Source: CAYSAQ01 sp964429235 (GTDB lineage: Bacteria; Margulisbacteria; Riflemargulisbacteria; GWF2-35-9; DYQY01). From it: DNA of 64,000 nt. The stretch spans positions 271,283 through 335,282 of the forward strand of contig CAYSAQ010000001.1 in assembly GCA_964429235.1 (NCBI GenBank). Reading direction: 5' to 3'. Made by a program: the position numbers and the translations under genes. Within the stretch, counting starts at the first letter, position 1. Every line of letters begins with the position of its first letter. Below, one piece after another: positions 17,155 through 26,145 of this stretch. Below the pieces are notes generated by a model. It saw only the letters and a program-made list of their open reading frames with translations. It had not been told where the DNA came from and searched no databases.

Positions 17155-17993
17155 CCACATACTCCATTTATTTTATCTAATTCACTACAAGCTTCTACCT
17201 TCTGATCATCATTACAAGGAGCTCCGTGAAAACAAAGCTGTCCTTCCATAAATGAAACACCTTTACCTTTAACAGTATCAGCAACAATTGCAACAGGCTT
17301 TCCTTTAATAGAATCTGCCTTAACAAGCGCATCATCAATGTCCTGAAAACAATGACCATCAATCTCGAATACTTCCCAACCGAAAGCTCTGAACTTATCA
17401 GCTATAGGGTCAATGCCCATAATGTCTTCAATAGCTCCATCGATTTGAAGTTTATTATTATCTATAAATGCACAAAGGTTATCACATTTGTAATGAGCAG
17501 CAGACATAGCAGCTTCCCAAACCTGACCTTCTTGCAATTCGCCATCACCTAAAACAGCATAAACTCTATTAGGCTTCTTATCTAGCTTCAAAGCTAGTGA
17601 CATTCCAACAGAAGCTGAAAGGCCTTGACCTAACGATCCTGTAGACATTTCGATACCAGGAATAGCGTTTTTATCAGGGTGTCCTTGTAACCTAGACCCA
17701 ACCTGCCTAAGTGTTTTCAATTCTTCCTCTGGAAAGAACCCTCTTACTGCCATTGCAGAATAAAGTGCAGGCGCAGCGTGTCCTTTACAAAGAACAAAAA
17801 TATCTCTGTCTTCTTTTTTAGGCTGCTTTGGATCAATATTCATCCACTTAAAGTATAAGTGAGTGATAATATCGGCCATCGACATGGAGCCGCCAGGATG
17901 CCCAGATTTTGCCGCATGTGTCATTTCCACAATATGCTTACGAATCTTGCCTGCTACGGACTGAAGTTTTTCTAGTTGAATTTCATCTATCAT
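17148..17993 (-). CDS. Transketolase, N-terminal (thiamine diphosphate-binding) subunit
   Basis: The 281-residue first half of the split enzyme has the conserved opening HAAKSGHPGGSMSMADI, HAAPALYSAM, STGSLGQGLSASVGMSLALK, and the ThDP motif GDGELQEGQVWEAAMSAAHY ending in IDNNKLQIDG. Metal and pyrophosphate of thiamine diphosphate bind here. Split transketolases are normal in many anaerobes and archaea, so this is not a broken gene. It ends inside the start of the C-terminal subunit, consistent with balanced expression. Confidence 0.95.
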   Translation of the reverse strand: MIDEIQLEKLQSVAGKIRKHIVEMTHAAKSGHPGGSMSMADIITHLYFKWMNIDPKQPKKEDRDIFVLCKGHAAPALYSAMAVRGFFPEEELKTLRQVGSRLQGHPDKNAIPGIEMSTGSLGQGLSASVGMSLALKLDKKPNRVYAVLGDGELQEGQVWEAAMSAAHYKCDNLCAFIDNNKLQIDGAIEDIMGIDPIADKFRAFGWEVFEIDGHCFQDIDDALVKADSIKGKPVAIVADTVKGKGVSFMEGQLCFHGAPCNDDQKVEACSELDKINGVCGC

Positions 17994-18003
17994 TATTATT
18001 CGG

Positions 18004-19020
18004 CTATTTTAACAGTATTTTCTGAATATCAAAATAAGAAATATATATAACGAATAATATTAATATAAAAAAGCCTGCTAAATGGATTCGAGACTCTATT
18101 GATCTAGACATCTTTTCTCCTAATATTTTATCTAAAATAGCAATAAAAATCCTGCCTCCATCTAAAGCTGGGATAGGTAATAGATTAATAACCGCAAGGT
18201 TTATGCTAAGTAATGCCAAGAACCCAAAGAAATACACAAACCCAAAAGAAGCTGCTTGCCCTGTTAAGGATATGATACCCACGGGGCCATAAACCTGATC
18301 AAGTGAAACTTCTCTAGTAATTAGCAAAGACAAGCCTTGAAAGATAGATTTAACCAACTGCGCACTTTGCAATGTTGCCACTTCTAAAGATTTCACTATT
18401 GAAAATGCACCATTTCTACCTAACAAAAATCTAACCCCAATTACATATCTACCATTATCTTGCTCTGGGGTTACTGTAACTGTTCTTTTCATCTCACCTC
18501 TTCTTAGAACAAGCACTAATGCATCAGTGCCAGCTGAAGAAATAAGATTAGCCAATTCAGAACCATTGCTAACTGAATAGTCATTTATAGATAAAACTTG
18601 ATCACCTTTTAAAACACCAGATTGTTGTGCAGGGCTACCTTGATAAACATAATCTATAATATTTGTTGAAACGGAAGGAACTCCCATAAAAAAAGTAATC
18701 ATAAGGAATACTACCCAAGCAAATAAAAAATTGTAAAAAGATCCAGCAAAAAGTATCTTTAATTTATTAAGAAAACTTATCTCTATATCAGAACTATTAT
18801 CATTAACTGAATCCATGCCAGCTACTCGAACATACCCACCTAATGGAAGTAGTCTTAAAGAAAACTCGGTATCACCAAATTTTTTACTGAACAAGCTTTT
18901 GCCCATTCCAATAGAAAACTCATGTACCGGTATTCCTGCTGATCTAGCAGCAATAAAATGTCCTAGTTCGTGAACTACTATAATTATTGATAAACTTAAT
19001 AATGCAAAAATTATGCTCAC
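18004..19020 (-). CDS. rseP: Site-2 intramembrane metalloprotease (RseP/MmpA family)
   Basis: The 338-residue membrane protein has the zinc motif VVHELGHFIAARSAG in the first span, a central PDZ domain (~115-190: GSPAQQSGVLKGDQVLSIND) and the third metal ligand in NLLPIPALDGGRIF. Family members cut transmembrane anti-sigma factors or remnant signal peptides. The substrate here is unknown. It starts with GTG at 19020 in a GTGA overlap with the phosphoglycerate mutase stop. It is often next to dxr or proS in other genomes; that context is absent here. Confidence 0.94.
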   Translation of the reverse strand: MSIIFALLSLSIIIVVHELGHFIAARSAGIPVHEFSIGMGKSLFSKKFGDTEFSLRLLPLGGYVRVAGMDSVNDNSSDIEISFLNKLKILFAGSFYNFLFAWVVFLMITFFMGVPSVSTNIIDYVYQGSPAQQSGVLKGDQVLSINDYSVSNGSELANLISSAGTDALVLVLRRGEMKRTVTVTPEQDNGRYVIGVRFLLGRNGAFSIVKSLEVATLQSAQLVKSIFQGLSLLITREVSLDQVYGPVGIISLTGQAASFGFVYFFGFLALLSINLAVINLLPIPALDGGRIFIAILDKILGEKMSRSIESRIHLAGFFILILFVIYISYFDIQKILLK

Positions 19021-20168
19021 GAAACAAACCTACTCATAAGCTTATAGCCTATAACAGTTTCATCAGAATAAGTTTTAGCACAATTCTCTGTATATTCTGC
19101 TCCTTTATTATCTTTCAAATTTTTATTGTCATAAATAAGATATGGGACATCATCTCTAGAATGCGTCTTGATCTCAATAGGTGTTGGGTGATCCGGAAGT
19201 ATCAATAGTTTATACTCTTCCTGTTTTATCTCAGATAAAATAGTGCCAATTACTTTTTCATCAAAGTCTTCAATAGCTTTTACCTTTAGGTCTAAATCTC
19301 CTGTATGCCCAGCTTCATCAGGTGCCTCTACATGGATAAACACAATATCATAATCATTTAGAGCATCTAAAGCATACTGCGCCTTACCAACATAGTTGGT
19401 ATCAACAAACCCCGTTATTCCAGGCACTGTAATATAATCCATGCCTGCTGCAAAACCTAAGCCCTTTACCAGGTCTACTGCTGTAATAACCGCGCCTTTA
19501 AGCCCATGTTTCGACTCAAAAGTCGGAATAGATAGTTTGGTTCCTTGACCCCAAAGCCAAACCATATTAGCGCTTATATCTTCAGGCATAACGGTTGCGC
19601 TCTTATTCATAATATCTTTAATTAATGAGGAGTCACTGCCCTTTGGCAGATATCCAGAGATATCTCGCCCTGTTATATCATGTGGGGGAGTTGTTTCTAT
19701 ATTAAAACTTGTATCTGTGATCTTAAGTAAATTTCTATAACTAACACCTGCATAGAACTCCATATTATCCACATCTGCAATCATCGCATTTAATGATGAA
19801 ATTGCTTTCTCGCCATCTTCACTAGAAATATGGCCAGCAGTAAAATCTTTCATCTTATTATCTTCAATGGTAACTAGGTTAGCTCTAAATACTGTATCAC
19901 TATCAGCTAACTCAACACTTTGGGCAACTGCCTCAATAGGCGCTCTGCCTGTATAATAAACTTCAGGATCATAGCCAAACAATGAAAGGTTGCACACATC
20001 ACTGCCTGGAGGTAACGAATCTGGAGTGTTCTTAGCCAAACCTATCTCACCTATTCGGGCTATTAAATCTAGATTAGGGATATTGGCTAATTCTAAAGCC
20101 GTTTTACCTTCTTTGCTATCTGTAGTCCAACCGGACATACCGTCACCAATGATAACTATGTATTTCAT
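19017..20168 (-). CDS. apgM: 2,3-bisphosphoglycerate-independent phosphoglycerate mutase, archaeal type
   Basis: The 383-residue alkaline-phosphatase-superfamily enzyme interconverts 3- and 2-phosphoglycerate in glycolysis. It shows YIVIIGDGMSGW (first metal aspartate), PPGSDVCNLSLFGYDPEVYY with the phosphorylated Ser, YTGRAPIEA, HVEAPDEAGHTGDLDLK and LLILPDHPTPIEIKTHSRDD with the metal-binding His and Asp residues. Length and motif order fit the ApgM family rather than the ~510-residue GpmI. Many bacteria with ApgM also carry it near thrC and homoserine genes; thrC is 3 kb upstream here. Confidence 0.93.
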   Translation of the reverse strand: MKYIVIIGDGMSGWTTDSKEGKTALELANIPNLDLIARIGEIGLAKNTPDSLPPGSDVCNLSLFGYDPEVYYTGRAPIEAVAQSVELADSDTVFRANLVTIEDNKMKDFTAGHISSEDGEKAISSLNAMIADVDNMEFYAGVSYRNLLKITDTSFNIETTPPHDITGRDISGYLPKGSDSSLIKDIMNKSATVMPEDISANMVWLWGQGTKLSIPTFESKHGLKGAVITAVDLVKGLGFAAGMDYITVPGITGFVDTNYVGKAQYALDALNDYDIVFIHVEAPDEAGHTGDLDLKVKAIEDFDEKVIGTILSEIKQEEYKLLILPDHPTPIEIKTHSRDDVPYLIYDNKNLKDNKGAEYTENCAKTYSDETVIGYKLMSRFVS

Positions 20169-20215
20169 GGTTTTATTATAAATGAAAATAGAGGGTTTGT
20201 CTTAAATTAGAACCA

Positions 20216-21481
20216 TTAATCTTGAGAATTATATAAACTAGAATTAGAGAGGCCAATCCCCTCCATTTCACGCAACTGCTCATTAATAATTTTCCCCAGA
20301 TCATCTTTTTTTATATAATTTCTTGAAAAATCAAACATTGCTTCTTCAATTACCTTCTTATAGCCAGCTAACTTTGATATTAATTCTATTCTACCTTTTG
20401 CCTGATTCTGAGAATCTTCCATTATGCTTCCAACCTTCTTGATTACAGCTTTTATTTCAGCAGAAGATTTCTCTTCATCACCAACTACGCCTATCTCTTT
20501 AAGGTCATTAGCTAAAATCAAAAAAGTTGCTTCATCCTCACTTCCATTTACAGTTTGATACCTACAAATAACCTCACAGAGCAAACCCATATCATCTGTA
20601 TCAACAAGGCTTACCTGAATATTAGAATTTGGATTGCTAAATAGATAAACACCTTCCTCTTCTTTCGATTCAAAAAAAGAACCCGTATGAGCAGAATCAA
20701 TAACTTCTAAAGCAAACGAAATAGACGAATTTATATACTCTGATATCTGCATTATCAACCTTGCTGTTGATTGATTATGTACTGATGAATCAGCACTTAA
20801 AAAACTAAGAGAATTTTTGTTATCTTTTCTAAATACTTGAATAGCATTCTTAACATCAATAGCTTCTTCCATTGAAACCATTTTTAAAACAGACTCATTC
20901 AAGACGCTTAACTCAATATGTAAATTATTCATATACGCTGCAAGCTCATCCGACTCAACATAACCGTCATCCCTATACAACTTAGGTAATGTTGACTTTA
21001 ATCCCATTCCAGCACTAAACCTTATAGGCAAATGAGTTTTCTCATTCATTACAGAGATATTGCCAACAAGATGCTCCGACTCATGAAACAAGTGCTGCGT
21101 TAACCTCAACTTAATAAAATCAAGTTCCTGAATAAACATTTTTGTTGATATGCAAATATTATTATTCCCCAAATCACAATGGTCAAAATCACTTTCTGAC
21201 ATAAATGGAGGAATAACTATACTATAATCAAACTCGGCACCAACTCGATTATTGATAAGACTATGAACATTTTGAAACAATGCAGAAACATAGGATTTGT
21301 CGTCATTATTTTGGCCAATAACTATCGTCCCGTTTGGGATTATCTTAAAATCACTGACACCCAATAGTTGCAATCTTTCACCTATCGCAACCGCAACCTC
21401 CATAGGTGATGCTTTTGATTGCATTGCCAGAATGATATTCGGAACAATATTTTTACTCATTGCTACTATTTTCTTTCTCAT
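20216..21481 (-). CDS. Unknown protein with HExxH motif
   Basis: I do not recognise this 421-residue protein. No signal peptide or membrane span is visible. Around residue 133 it has FHESEH, an HExxH motif, preceded by a helix (FIKLRLTQHL). Some 40 residues later comes GYVESDELAAYMNNL, which could supply the third zinc ligand (Glu176 or Glu179), so a gluzincin-like metallopeptidase fold is possible. The remainder is mixed, with a Ser/Asp/Glu-rich middle and a helical C-terminus. Start may be the first Met or the one at residue 8 (21460); neither has a clear ribosome site. It lies between the aminotransferase and the phosphoglycerate mutase, about 48 bases from each. Confidence 0.75.
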   Translation of the reverse strand: MRKKIVAMSKNIVPNIILAMQSKASPMEVAVAIGERLQLLGVSDFKIIPNGTIVIGQNNDDKSYVSALFQNVHSLINNRVGAEFDYSIVIPPFMSESDFDHCDLGNNNICISTKMFIQELDFIKLRLTQHLFHESEHLVGNISVMNEKTHLPIRFSAGMGLKSTLPKLYRDDGYVESDELAAYMNNLHIELSVLNESVLKMVSMEEAIDVKNAIQVFRKDNKNSLSFLSADSSVHNQSTARLIMQISEYINSSISFALEVIDSAHTGSFFESKEEEGVYLFSNPNSNIQVSLVDTDDMGLLCEVICRYQTVNGSEDEATFLILANDLKEIGVVGDEEKSSAEIKAVIKKVGSIMEDSQNQAKGRIELISKLAGYKKVIEEAMFDFSRNYIKKDDLGKIINEQLREMEGIGLSNSSLYNSQD

Positions 21482-21529
21482 ATATAAAATATGCCCAAAA
21501 ATAATAAATTTAAACGGATTATTTAAAGA

Positions 21530-22675
21530 TTAAAGACTGTCTATAAACTTCTTGATTCTAGCAAGAGCTTCTTTTAGCTCATCCATGCTACAGGCATAGC
21601 AACAACGAACATGATCATCGATCATTTCACCAAATGCATTACCAGGCACAACAGCTACTCTGCCTTCTTTTAAAAGCCTCATTGCGAAGTCTTCAGCACT
21701 CATGCCAAACTTCTTAATACTTGGGAACATATAGAAAGCACCTTCTGGCTTTTCTACATCAAACCCTATCTCTTTTAAGCCTTCATAAAAAAAGTTCCTT
21801 CTTAGCTCGTAAGAGTCCCTCATCCTCTCAAGTTCTGACCGTCCATTACGCAATGCTTCAATTGCCGCATACTGAGACATGATAGGAGCACAAAGAACGT
21901 TATACTGTTGAATCTTAACCATCTCATCTAATACTTCTTTTGGACAAGCAACATAGCCTATTCTCCAACCAGTCATTGCATAGTTCTTAGAGAATCCATT
22001 TAACAAAATTAGTCTATCTTTAACATATGTTGATGCAGAAATTGGTTCTATATCATAAACCATATCACCGTATACCTCATCAGAAATAAGCCAAAGATCG
22101 TGCTTCTTACAGGTTTCTATAATATCTACTAATTGTTCCTTTGAGATCATCTTCCCAGAAGGATTACTTGGATAAGAGATAAGAACTGCTTTTGTCTTAG
22201 AAGTTACATGTTTTTCTAATGTATCACTAGTAAGAAACATTCCATCTTCTCTAGTATCAACCATTACAGGATTTGCTCCAGTCAAAAATGCTAAAGGCTC
22301 GTAACAAACGTATCCAGGTGCAGGAATAATAATCTCATCTCCTGGATCTAACAGTGTTCTAAAAGCCATATCTAACCCTGCCGATACACCAACGGTTATC
22401 ATTACTTCATCTTGAGGATTATAATCTGCATTAAAAAACTTCTTTAGATATTTACTTATTTCTTTTCTAAGATCAAGCAAACCCATATTTGAAGTATAAG
22501 AAGTATGCCCTTTCTCTAAATGAAAGATACCTTGTTCGGTAATCTGCCATGGTGTTGGAAAGTCTGGCTCCCCTACTCCTAAAGAAATAACATCCTTACT
22601 GTTAAGGACTAAGTCAAAAAACTTTCTTATACCTGACGGCTTTACTTGTTTTAATTTTGAAGATAATTCTTTCAT
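21530..22675 (-). CDS. PLP-dependent aminotransferase, class I/II
   Basis: The 381-residue fold-type I aminotransferase shows VISLGVGEPDFPTPW, the PLP-contact YPSNPSGKMIS, ISDEVYGDMVY, the Schiff-base lysine in LNGFSKNYAMTGWRIGY, and the distal Arg in GRVAVVPGNAFG. Closest in style are aspartate aminotransferases and PatA-type enzymes; the amino-acid substrate cannot be fixed. It is nine bases downstream of an Lrp/AsnC regulator, and threonine synthase is just upstream of that. The three form an amino-acid operon probably tuned by the regulator. Confidence 0.92.
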   Translation of the reverse strand: MKELSSKLKQVKPSGIRKFFDLVLNSKDVISLGVGEPDFPTPWQITEQGIFHLEKGHTSYTSNMGLLDLRKEISKYLKKFFNADYNPQDEVMITVGVSAGLDMAFRTLLDPGDEIIIPAPGYVCYEPLAFLTGANPVMVDTREDGMFLTSDTLEKHVTSKTKAVLISYPSNPSGKMISKEQLVDIIETCKKHDLWLISDEVYGDMVYDIEPISASTYVKDRLILLNGFSKNYAMTGWRIGYVACPKEVLDEMVKIQQYNVLCAPIMSQYAAIEALRNGRSELERMRDSYELRRNFFYEGLKEIGFDVEKPEGAFYMFPSIKKFGMSAEDFAMRLLKEGRVAVVPGNAFGEMIDDHVRCCYACSMDELKEALARIKKFIDSL

Positions 22676-22683
22676 CGTTTTCC

Positions 22684-23178
22684 CTAGTAAGACAAATTCA
22701 AGCGCTGAGAACCTTCTTGAGCCATTGCCCCCATTACTACACCATTTTCTTTATATTTCTTTAACTGAAAATGCGTTGCAGTAGATATTATTCTATCGAT
22801 TGTAGACAGCTTGCTAGAAACAAAAGCTGCAATATTCTTTAATGAAGACCCTTCAATAACTACTAATAAATCATATCCACCACTCATTAAGTATACGGAC
22901 TTAACTTCTGGAAACTTCTGCAATCTTTCACCAAGGCTATCAAACCCTTTGTCTCTTTCGGGCGTAACTTTTAATTCTATAAAAGCTGTAACAGTATCGT
23001 CTTCTAGTAATTCTTCATTAACTACTGCTGAATACTTAAGTATTATTTTCCCATCTTCTAATTCCTTAATCATGTCTTTAACTTCTTGCTCAGACACTCC
23101 TAGCATCTTAGAAATATCTTCGTTTGATAATCTAGAATTCTCTTTTAAAATCTCAGTTAGCTTTTCTTTCATACTCAT
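22684..23178 (-). CDS. Lrp/AsnC family transcriptional regulator
   Basis: The 164-residue protein has an N-terminal winged helix (ILKENSRLSNEDISKMLGVS, then VKDMIKELEDGKIILKYSAV) and a C-terminal ligand-sensing RAM domain (AFIELKVTPERDKGFDSLGE, VKSVYLMSGGYDLLVVIEG). It likely senses an amino acid and controls its neighbours thrC and the aminotransferase. ATG 23178 has AGGGG seven bases upstream, within the last codons of thrC. The C-terminal tail after residue ~140 is a little longer than usual. Confidence 0.93.
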   Translation of the reverse strand: MSMKEKLTEILKENSRLSNEDISKMLGVSEQEVKDMIKELEDGKIILKYSAVVNEELLEDDTVTAFIELKVTPERDKGFDSLGERLQKFPEVKSVYLMSGGYDLLVVIEGSSLKNIAAFVSSKLSTIDRIISTATHFQLKKYKENGVVMGAMAQEGSQRLNLSY

Positions 23179-23180
23179 AA

Positions 23181-24218
23181 TTACACCCCTATTATATCTA
23201 CTATCTCTTGGACAGAGTTACCTGCCTTATAAGTTTGAGTAGACATCTTTATTGCATTATCTGGATCTTTCAATCCATGCCCTGTCAAAGTACAAACAAT
23301 AATATCACCATCTTTAAACATATCCTTCTTCTTAAGAATACCTGCAACAGATGCTGCAGAAGCTGGCTCACAAAAAACACCCTCTTTAGAAGCTAATATC
23401 TTAAACGCTGCCAATATCTCATCATCAGTAACAGCATCTATCAAACCACCAGATTCATCTCTAGCAGCTTCAGCTTGTTTCCAACTTGCAGGGTTCCCAA
23501 TTCTAATTGCAGTTGCAACAGTCTCTGGATGTTCAAACCGTCTACCCTGTACTATTGGGCTTGAACCCTCTGCTTGAAACCCAATCATTTTTGGCAAAGA
23601 TGATTTTCCTAATTTATTATATTCAGTATAGCCTTTCCAATAGGCAGTAATGTTTCCAGCATTACCTACTGGTAAAGAATGATAAGTCGGAGCATCGCCT
23701 AAAGCATCAACAATCTCAAATGCTGCTGACTTTTGACCCTCTATTCGATAAGGATTGATAGAATTAACCAATTCTATCGGATACTTTTCAGTAACCTCTT
23801 TAACTATCTCTAAAGCTTTATCAAAATTACCTGTGATTTCAATCACTAATGCATCATGCATCATAGCTTGAGCTAATTTGCCTAAGGCAATCTTTCCTTC
23901 TGGAATAATAACAACAGACTTAATGCCTGCTCTCGCTGCATATGCAGAAGCTGATGCTGAGGTGTTACCTGTTGAAGCACACATAACAGCTTTCATCCCT
24001 TTTTCTACAGCTTTAGTAACAGCCATAGTCATTCCTCTATCTTTAAATGATCCTGTTGGGTTTAACCCCTCGTACTTAAAATATATTTTCACATCTTTTC
24101 CTATCAAAGATGGAATGTGTACTGCAGGAATCAAAGGGGTGTTCCCTTCATTCAAAGTGATGATCTTTGTTGTATCTGAAACAGGCAGATACGCCCTATA
24201 TCTATTAATCAATCCCAT
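23181..24218 (-). CDS. thrC: Threonine synthase
   Basis: The enzyme converts O-phosphohomoserine to threonine with PLP. The protein has about 345 residues with the PLP lysine in LNPTGSFKDRGMTMAVTKA, substrate loop CASTGNTSASASAYAARAG, phosphate-binding SLPVGNAGNITAYWKGY and C-terminal ICTLTGHGLKDP-like segment (IIVCTLTGHGLKDPD). An in-frame ATG three codons upstream (24227) is possible, but MGLINRYRAYLPV is the usual beginning. It is followed by the Lrp-type regulator three bases after its stop. Confidence 0.94.
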   Translation of the reverse strand: MGLINRYRAYLPVSDTTKIITLNEGNTPLIPAVHIPSLIGKDVKIYFKYEGLNPTGSFKDRGMTMAVTKAVEKGMKAVMCASTGNTSASASAYAARAGIKSVVIIPEGKIALGKLAQAMMHDALVIEITGNFDKALEIVKEVTEKYPIELVNSINPYRIEGQKSAAFEIVDALGDAPTYHSLPVGNAGNITAYWKGYTEYNKLGKSSLPKMIGFQAEGSSPIVQGRRFEHPETVATAIRIGNPASWKQAEAARDESGGLIDAVTDDEILAAFKILASKEGVFCEPASAASVAGILKKKDMFKDGDIIVCTLTGHGLKDPDNAIKMSTQTYKAGNSVQEIVDIIGV

Positions 24219-24280
24219 ATAATGCATGAACCTATTATAAAGGGAAAAGATAAAAGGGAAAAGGTAAAAGTATTAGGAAT

Positions 24281-24313
24281 AATAAAAATCCCCGCACCAA
24301 CGGTACAGGGATT
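24281..24313 (-). terminator. Intrinsic terminator after the first glucose-6-phosphate isomerase gene
   Basis: A 12-bp stem (AATCCCTGTACC with GGTGCGGGGATT, counting G-T pairs) with a GTT loop is followed by TTTTTATT on the minus strand. It separates pgi from thrC. Confidence 0.85.
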
Positions 24314-24321
24314 GAAAATCT

Positions 24322-26013
24322 CTATTTTCCTTGTGCTTCACGAACCTTGTTAATCAACGCTAATGTAGAAGGATCATGATCAGGACTAGGCTCATCAGCT
24401 TCAAAATCAGCAGCAACTGCTTTAGCCAATATCTTACCAAGCTCTACTCCCCATTGATCGAAACTATAAACATCCCAAATAATGCCTTGAGTAAATATTT
24501 TATGCTCATACATTGCTAAAAGCATACCGAGTGTTTCCGGTGACAACTCCTCGGCCATCAACATATTACTTGGTTTATTTCCGTCAAAAGTTTTATGAGG
24601 GATTAGCTCTTCAGCACAACCTTCTGCTCTTAAAGCAGAAGCACTCTTACCAACCATCAGTGCTTCTGCCTGTGCAATTACATTAGCAAGCAAAATAGCT
24701 TGATGTCCGGTTAACCCATGTTTTTCTTTAAGAGTCGCTATGAAATCTACAGGAATTAATTTTGTTCCTTGATGAATTAACTGATAAAAAGCATGTTGAC
24801 CATTTGCTCCTGGTTCTCCCCAAACAATAGGACCTGTCTCCCATTCAACTTGCTCTCCTTGTTTATTTTTACCTTTACCATTACTTTCCATATCTCCCTG
24901 CTGAAAATATGCTGCAAATCTACTTAACAACTGATTATACGGTAATATTGCGGTAGTCTGTGCACCACGAAAATTGTTATACCAAACACCTAATAAGGCC
25001 ATAACCACAGGTATGTTTTTTTCTATTGGAGTATTCAGGAAATGCTTATCCATTTTCTGATATCCAGAGAGTAGCTCAGCAAAGTTCTCTTTTCCTACTG
25101 AAATCATTACAGGTAAACCAATAGCCGAAGGAGTAGAATATCTGCCACCAACCCAAGACCAAAAAGGAAACATGTTTTCTTTATCTATGCCAAAAGCTGT
25201 AACCTTATCCGCTGATGTAGATGCAGCTACAAAATGCTTAGCGACATCTGTTTCAGTTCTTCCACTCTTTAAAAACCATGTTTTTGCAGAATTAGCATTA
25301 GTCATTGTTTCCTGCGTAGTGAAAGTTTTAGAAGCAATAACAAACATTGTAGTCTGTGGATCACATTTTTCTAATACTGCCGCAAGATCAGCACCATCGA
25401 CATTGGACACATAATGATTAGTTATTCCCTCTTGAGAATAAGGAGATAATGCTTCATTAACCATCTTAGGCCCAAGGTCAGAACCACCAATGCCAATATT
25501 CACTATTGTCGTAATCTTTTTGCCAGTAGCACCTCTCCATTCACCACTTCTCACTTTGTCAGTAAAAACTCCCATTCTGTTCAGCACATCACAAACTTCA
25601 GGCATTACATCTTCTTCTATTCCATCTATATTTTTAGTAAATATTTGCGACAAAGGAACAAATAAGCCATCTTTCATCTCAACATTTCTTAAAGCGATAT
25701 GAAGAACTGCTCTTCCCTCAGTTTTATTAATTTGTTCACCAACAAACATTTTATTAGCCCAACCTTTGACATCTACTTTCTCTGCTAAAGCAAATAATGC
25801 TTCCATTATTTCATCATTAACCTGATTCTTAGAAACATCTACAAATAACTGTCCCAGTTCAAAAGTTAACTTTTCTAATCTATTAGGATCGGCATCGAAC
25901 TGCGCCTTAATATCCAGACCTTCAAATTTAGCTGAGAGCTCTTCAAGAGCTTTCCATTCAGGCAATTCATTTCTGTTTATAGTCTTCCCTACACTTACTA
26001 CTTTATTCAACAT
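24322..26013 (-). CDS. pgi: Glucose-6-phosphate isomerase (copy 1)
   Basis: The enzyme interconverts glucose-6-phosphate and fructose-6-phosphate. The 563-residue protein has the long bacterial/eukaryotic-type layout with NIGIGGSDLGPKMVNEAL, IASKTFTTQETMTNAN, the signature FPFWSWVGGRYSTPSAIGLP, GDMESNGKG and the catalytic-His region GQHAFYQLIHQGTKLIPVDF. The C-terminal helix ends DHDPSTLALINKVREAQGK. It lies directly downstream of a second, clearly paralogous copy in the same orientation. Each copy has its own hairpin downstream, so they may be expressed separately. Confidence 0.95.
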   Translation of the reverse strand: MLNKVVSVGKTINRNELPEWKALEELSAKFEGLDIKAQFDADPNRLEKLTFELGQLFVDVSKNQVNDEIMEALFALAEKVDVKGWANKMFVGEQINKTEGRAVLHIALRNVEMKDGLFVPLSQIFTKNIDGIEEDVMPEVCDVLNRMGVFTDKVRSGEWRGATGKKITTIVNIGIGGSDLGPKMVNEALSPYSQEGITNHYVSNVDGADLAAVLEKCDPQTTMFVIASKTFTTQETMTNANSAKTWFLKSGRTETDVAKHFVAASTSADKVTAFGIDKENMFPFWSWVGGRYSTPSAIGLPVMISVGKENFAELLSGYQKMDKHFLNTPIEKNIPVVMALLGVWYNNFRGAQTTAILPYNQLLSRFAAYFQQGDMESNGKGKNKQGEQVEWETGPIVWGEPGANGQHAFYQLIHQGTKLIPVDFIATLKEKHGLTGHQAILLANVIAQAEALMVGKSASALRAEGCAEELIPHKTFDGNKPSNMLMAEELSPETLGMLLAMYEHKIFTQGIIWDVYSFDQWGVELGKILAKAVAADFEADEPSPDHDPSTLALINKVREAQGK

Positions 26014-26115
26014 AAATACTCTCCTAATGATTTAATTAATTAATCAGTTAATTATCGGAAGTCATACAGAAAGATACATAGAAATTTTGTGTTATACGGA
26101 AGTTATTAGTAAACA

Positions 26116-26138
26116 GCCCCAACCATATAGGTCGGGGC
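26116..26138 (-). terminator. Hairpin between the two pgi genes
   Basis: A 9-bp stem GCCCCGACC/GGTTGGGGC (with G-T pairs) and a 5-base loop lies just after the stop of pgi copy 2. The T-tract after it is weak (TGTTTACT), so termination may be partial. Confidence 0.6.
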
Positions 26139-26145
26139 AAAAAAA

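Noticed and set aside
16210..17993. Transketolase considered as a frameshifted single gene
   Set aside because: Both halves have proper starts, stops and ribosome sites, and split transketolase subunits are normal in many bacteria.
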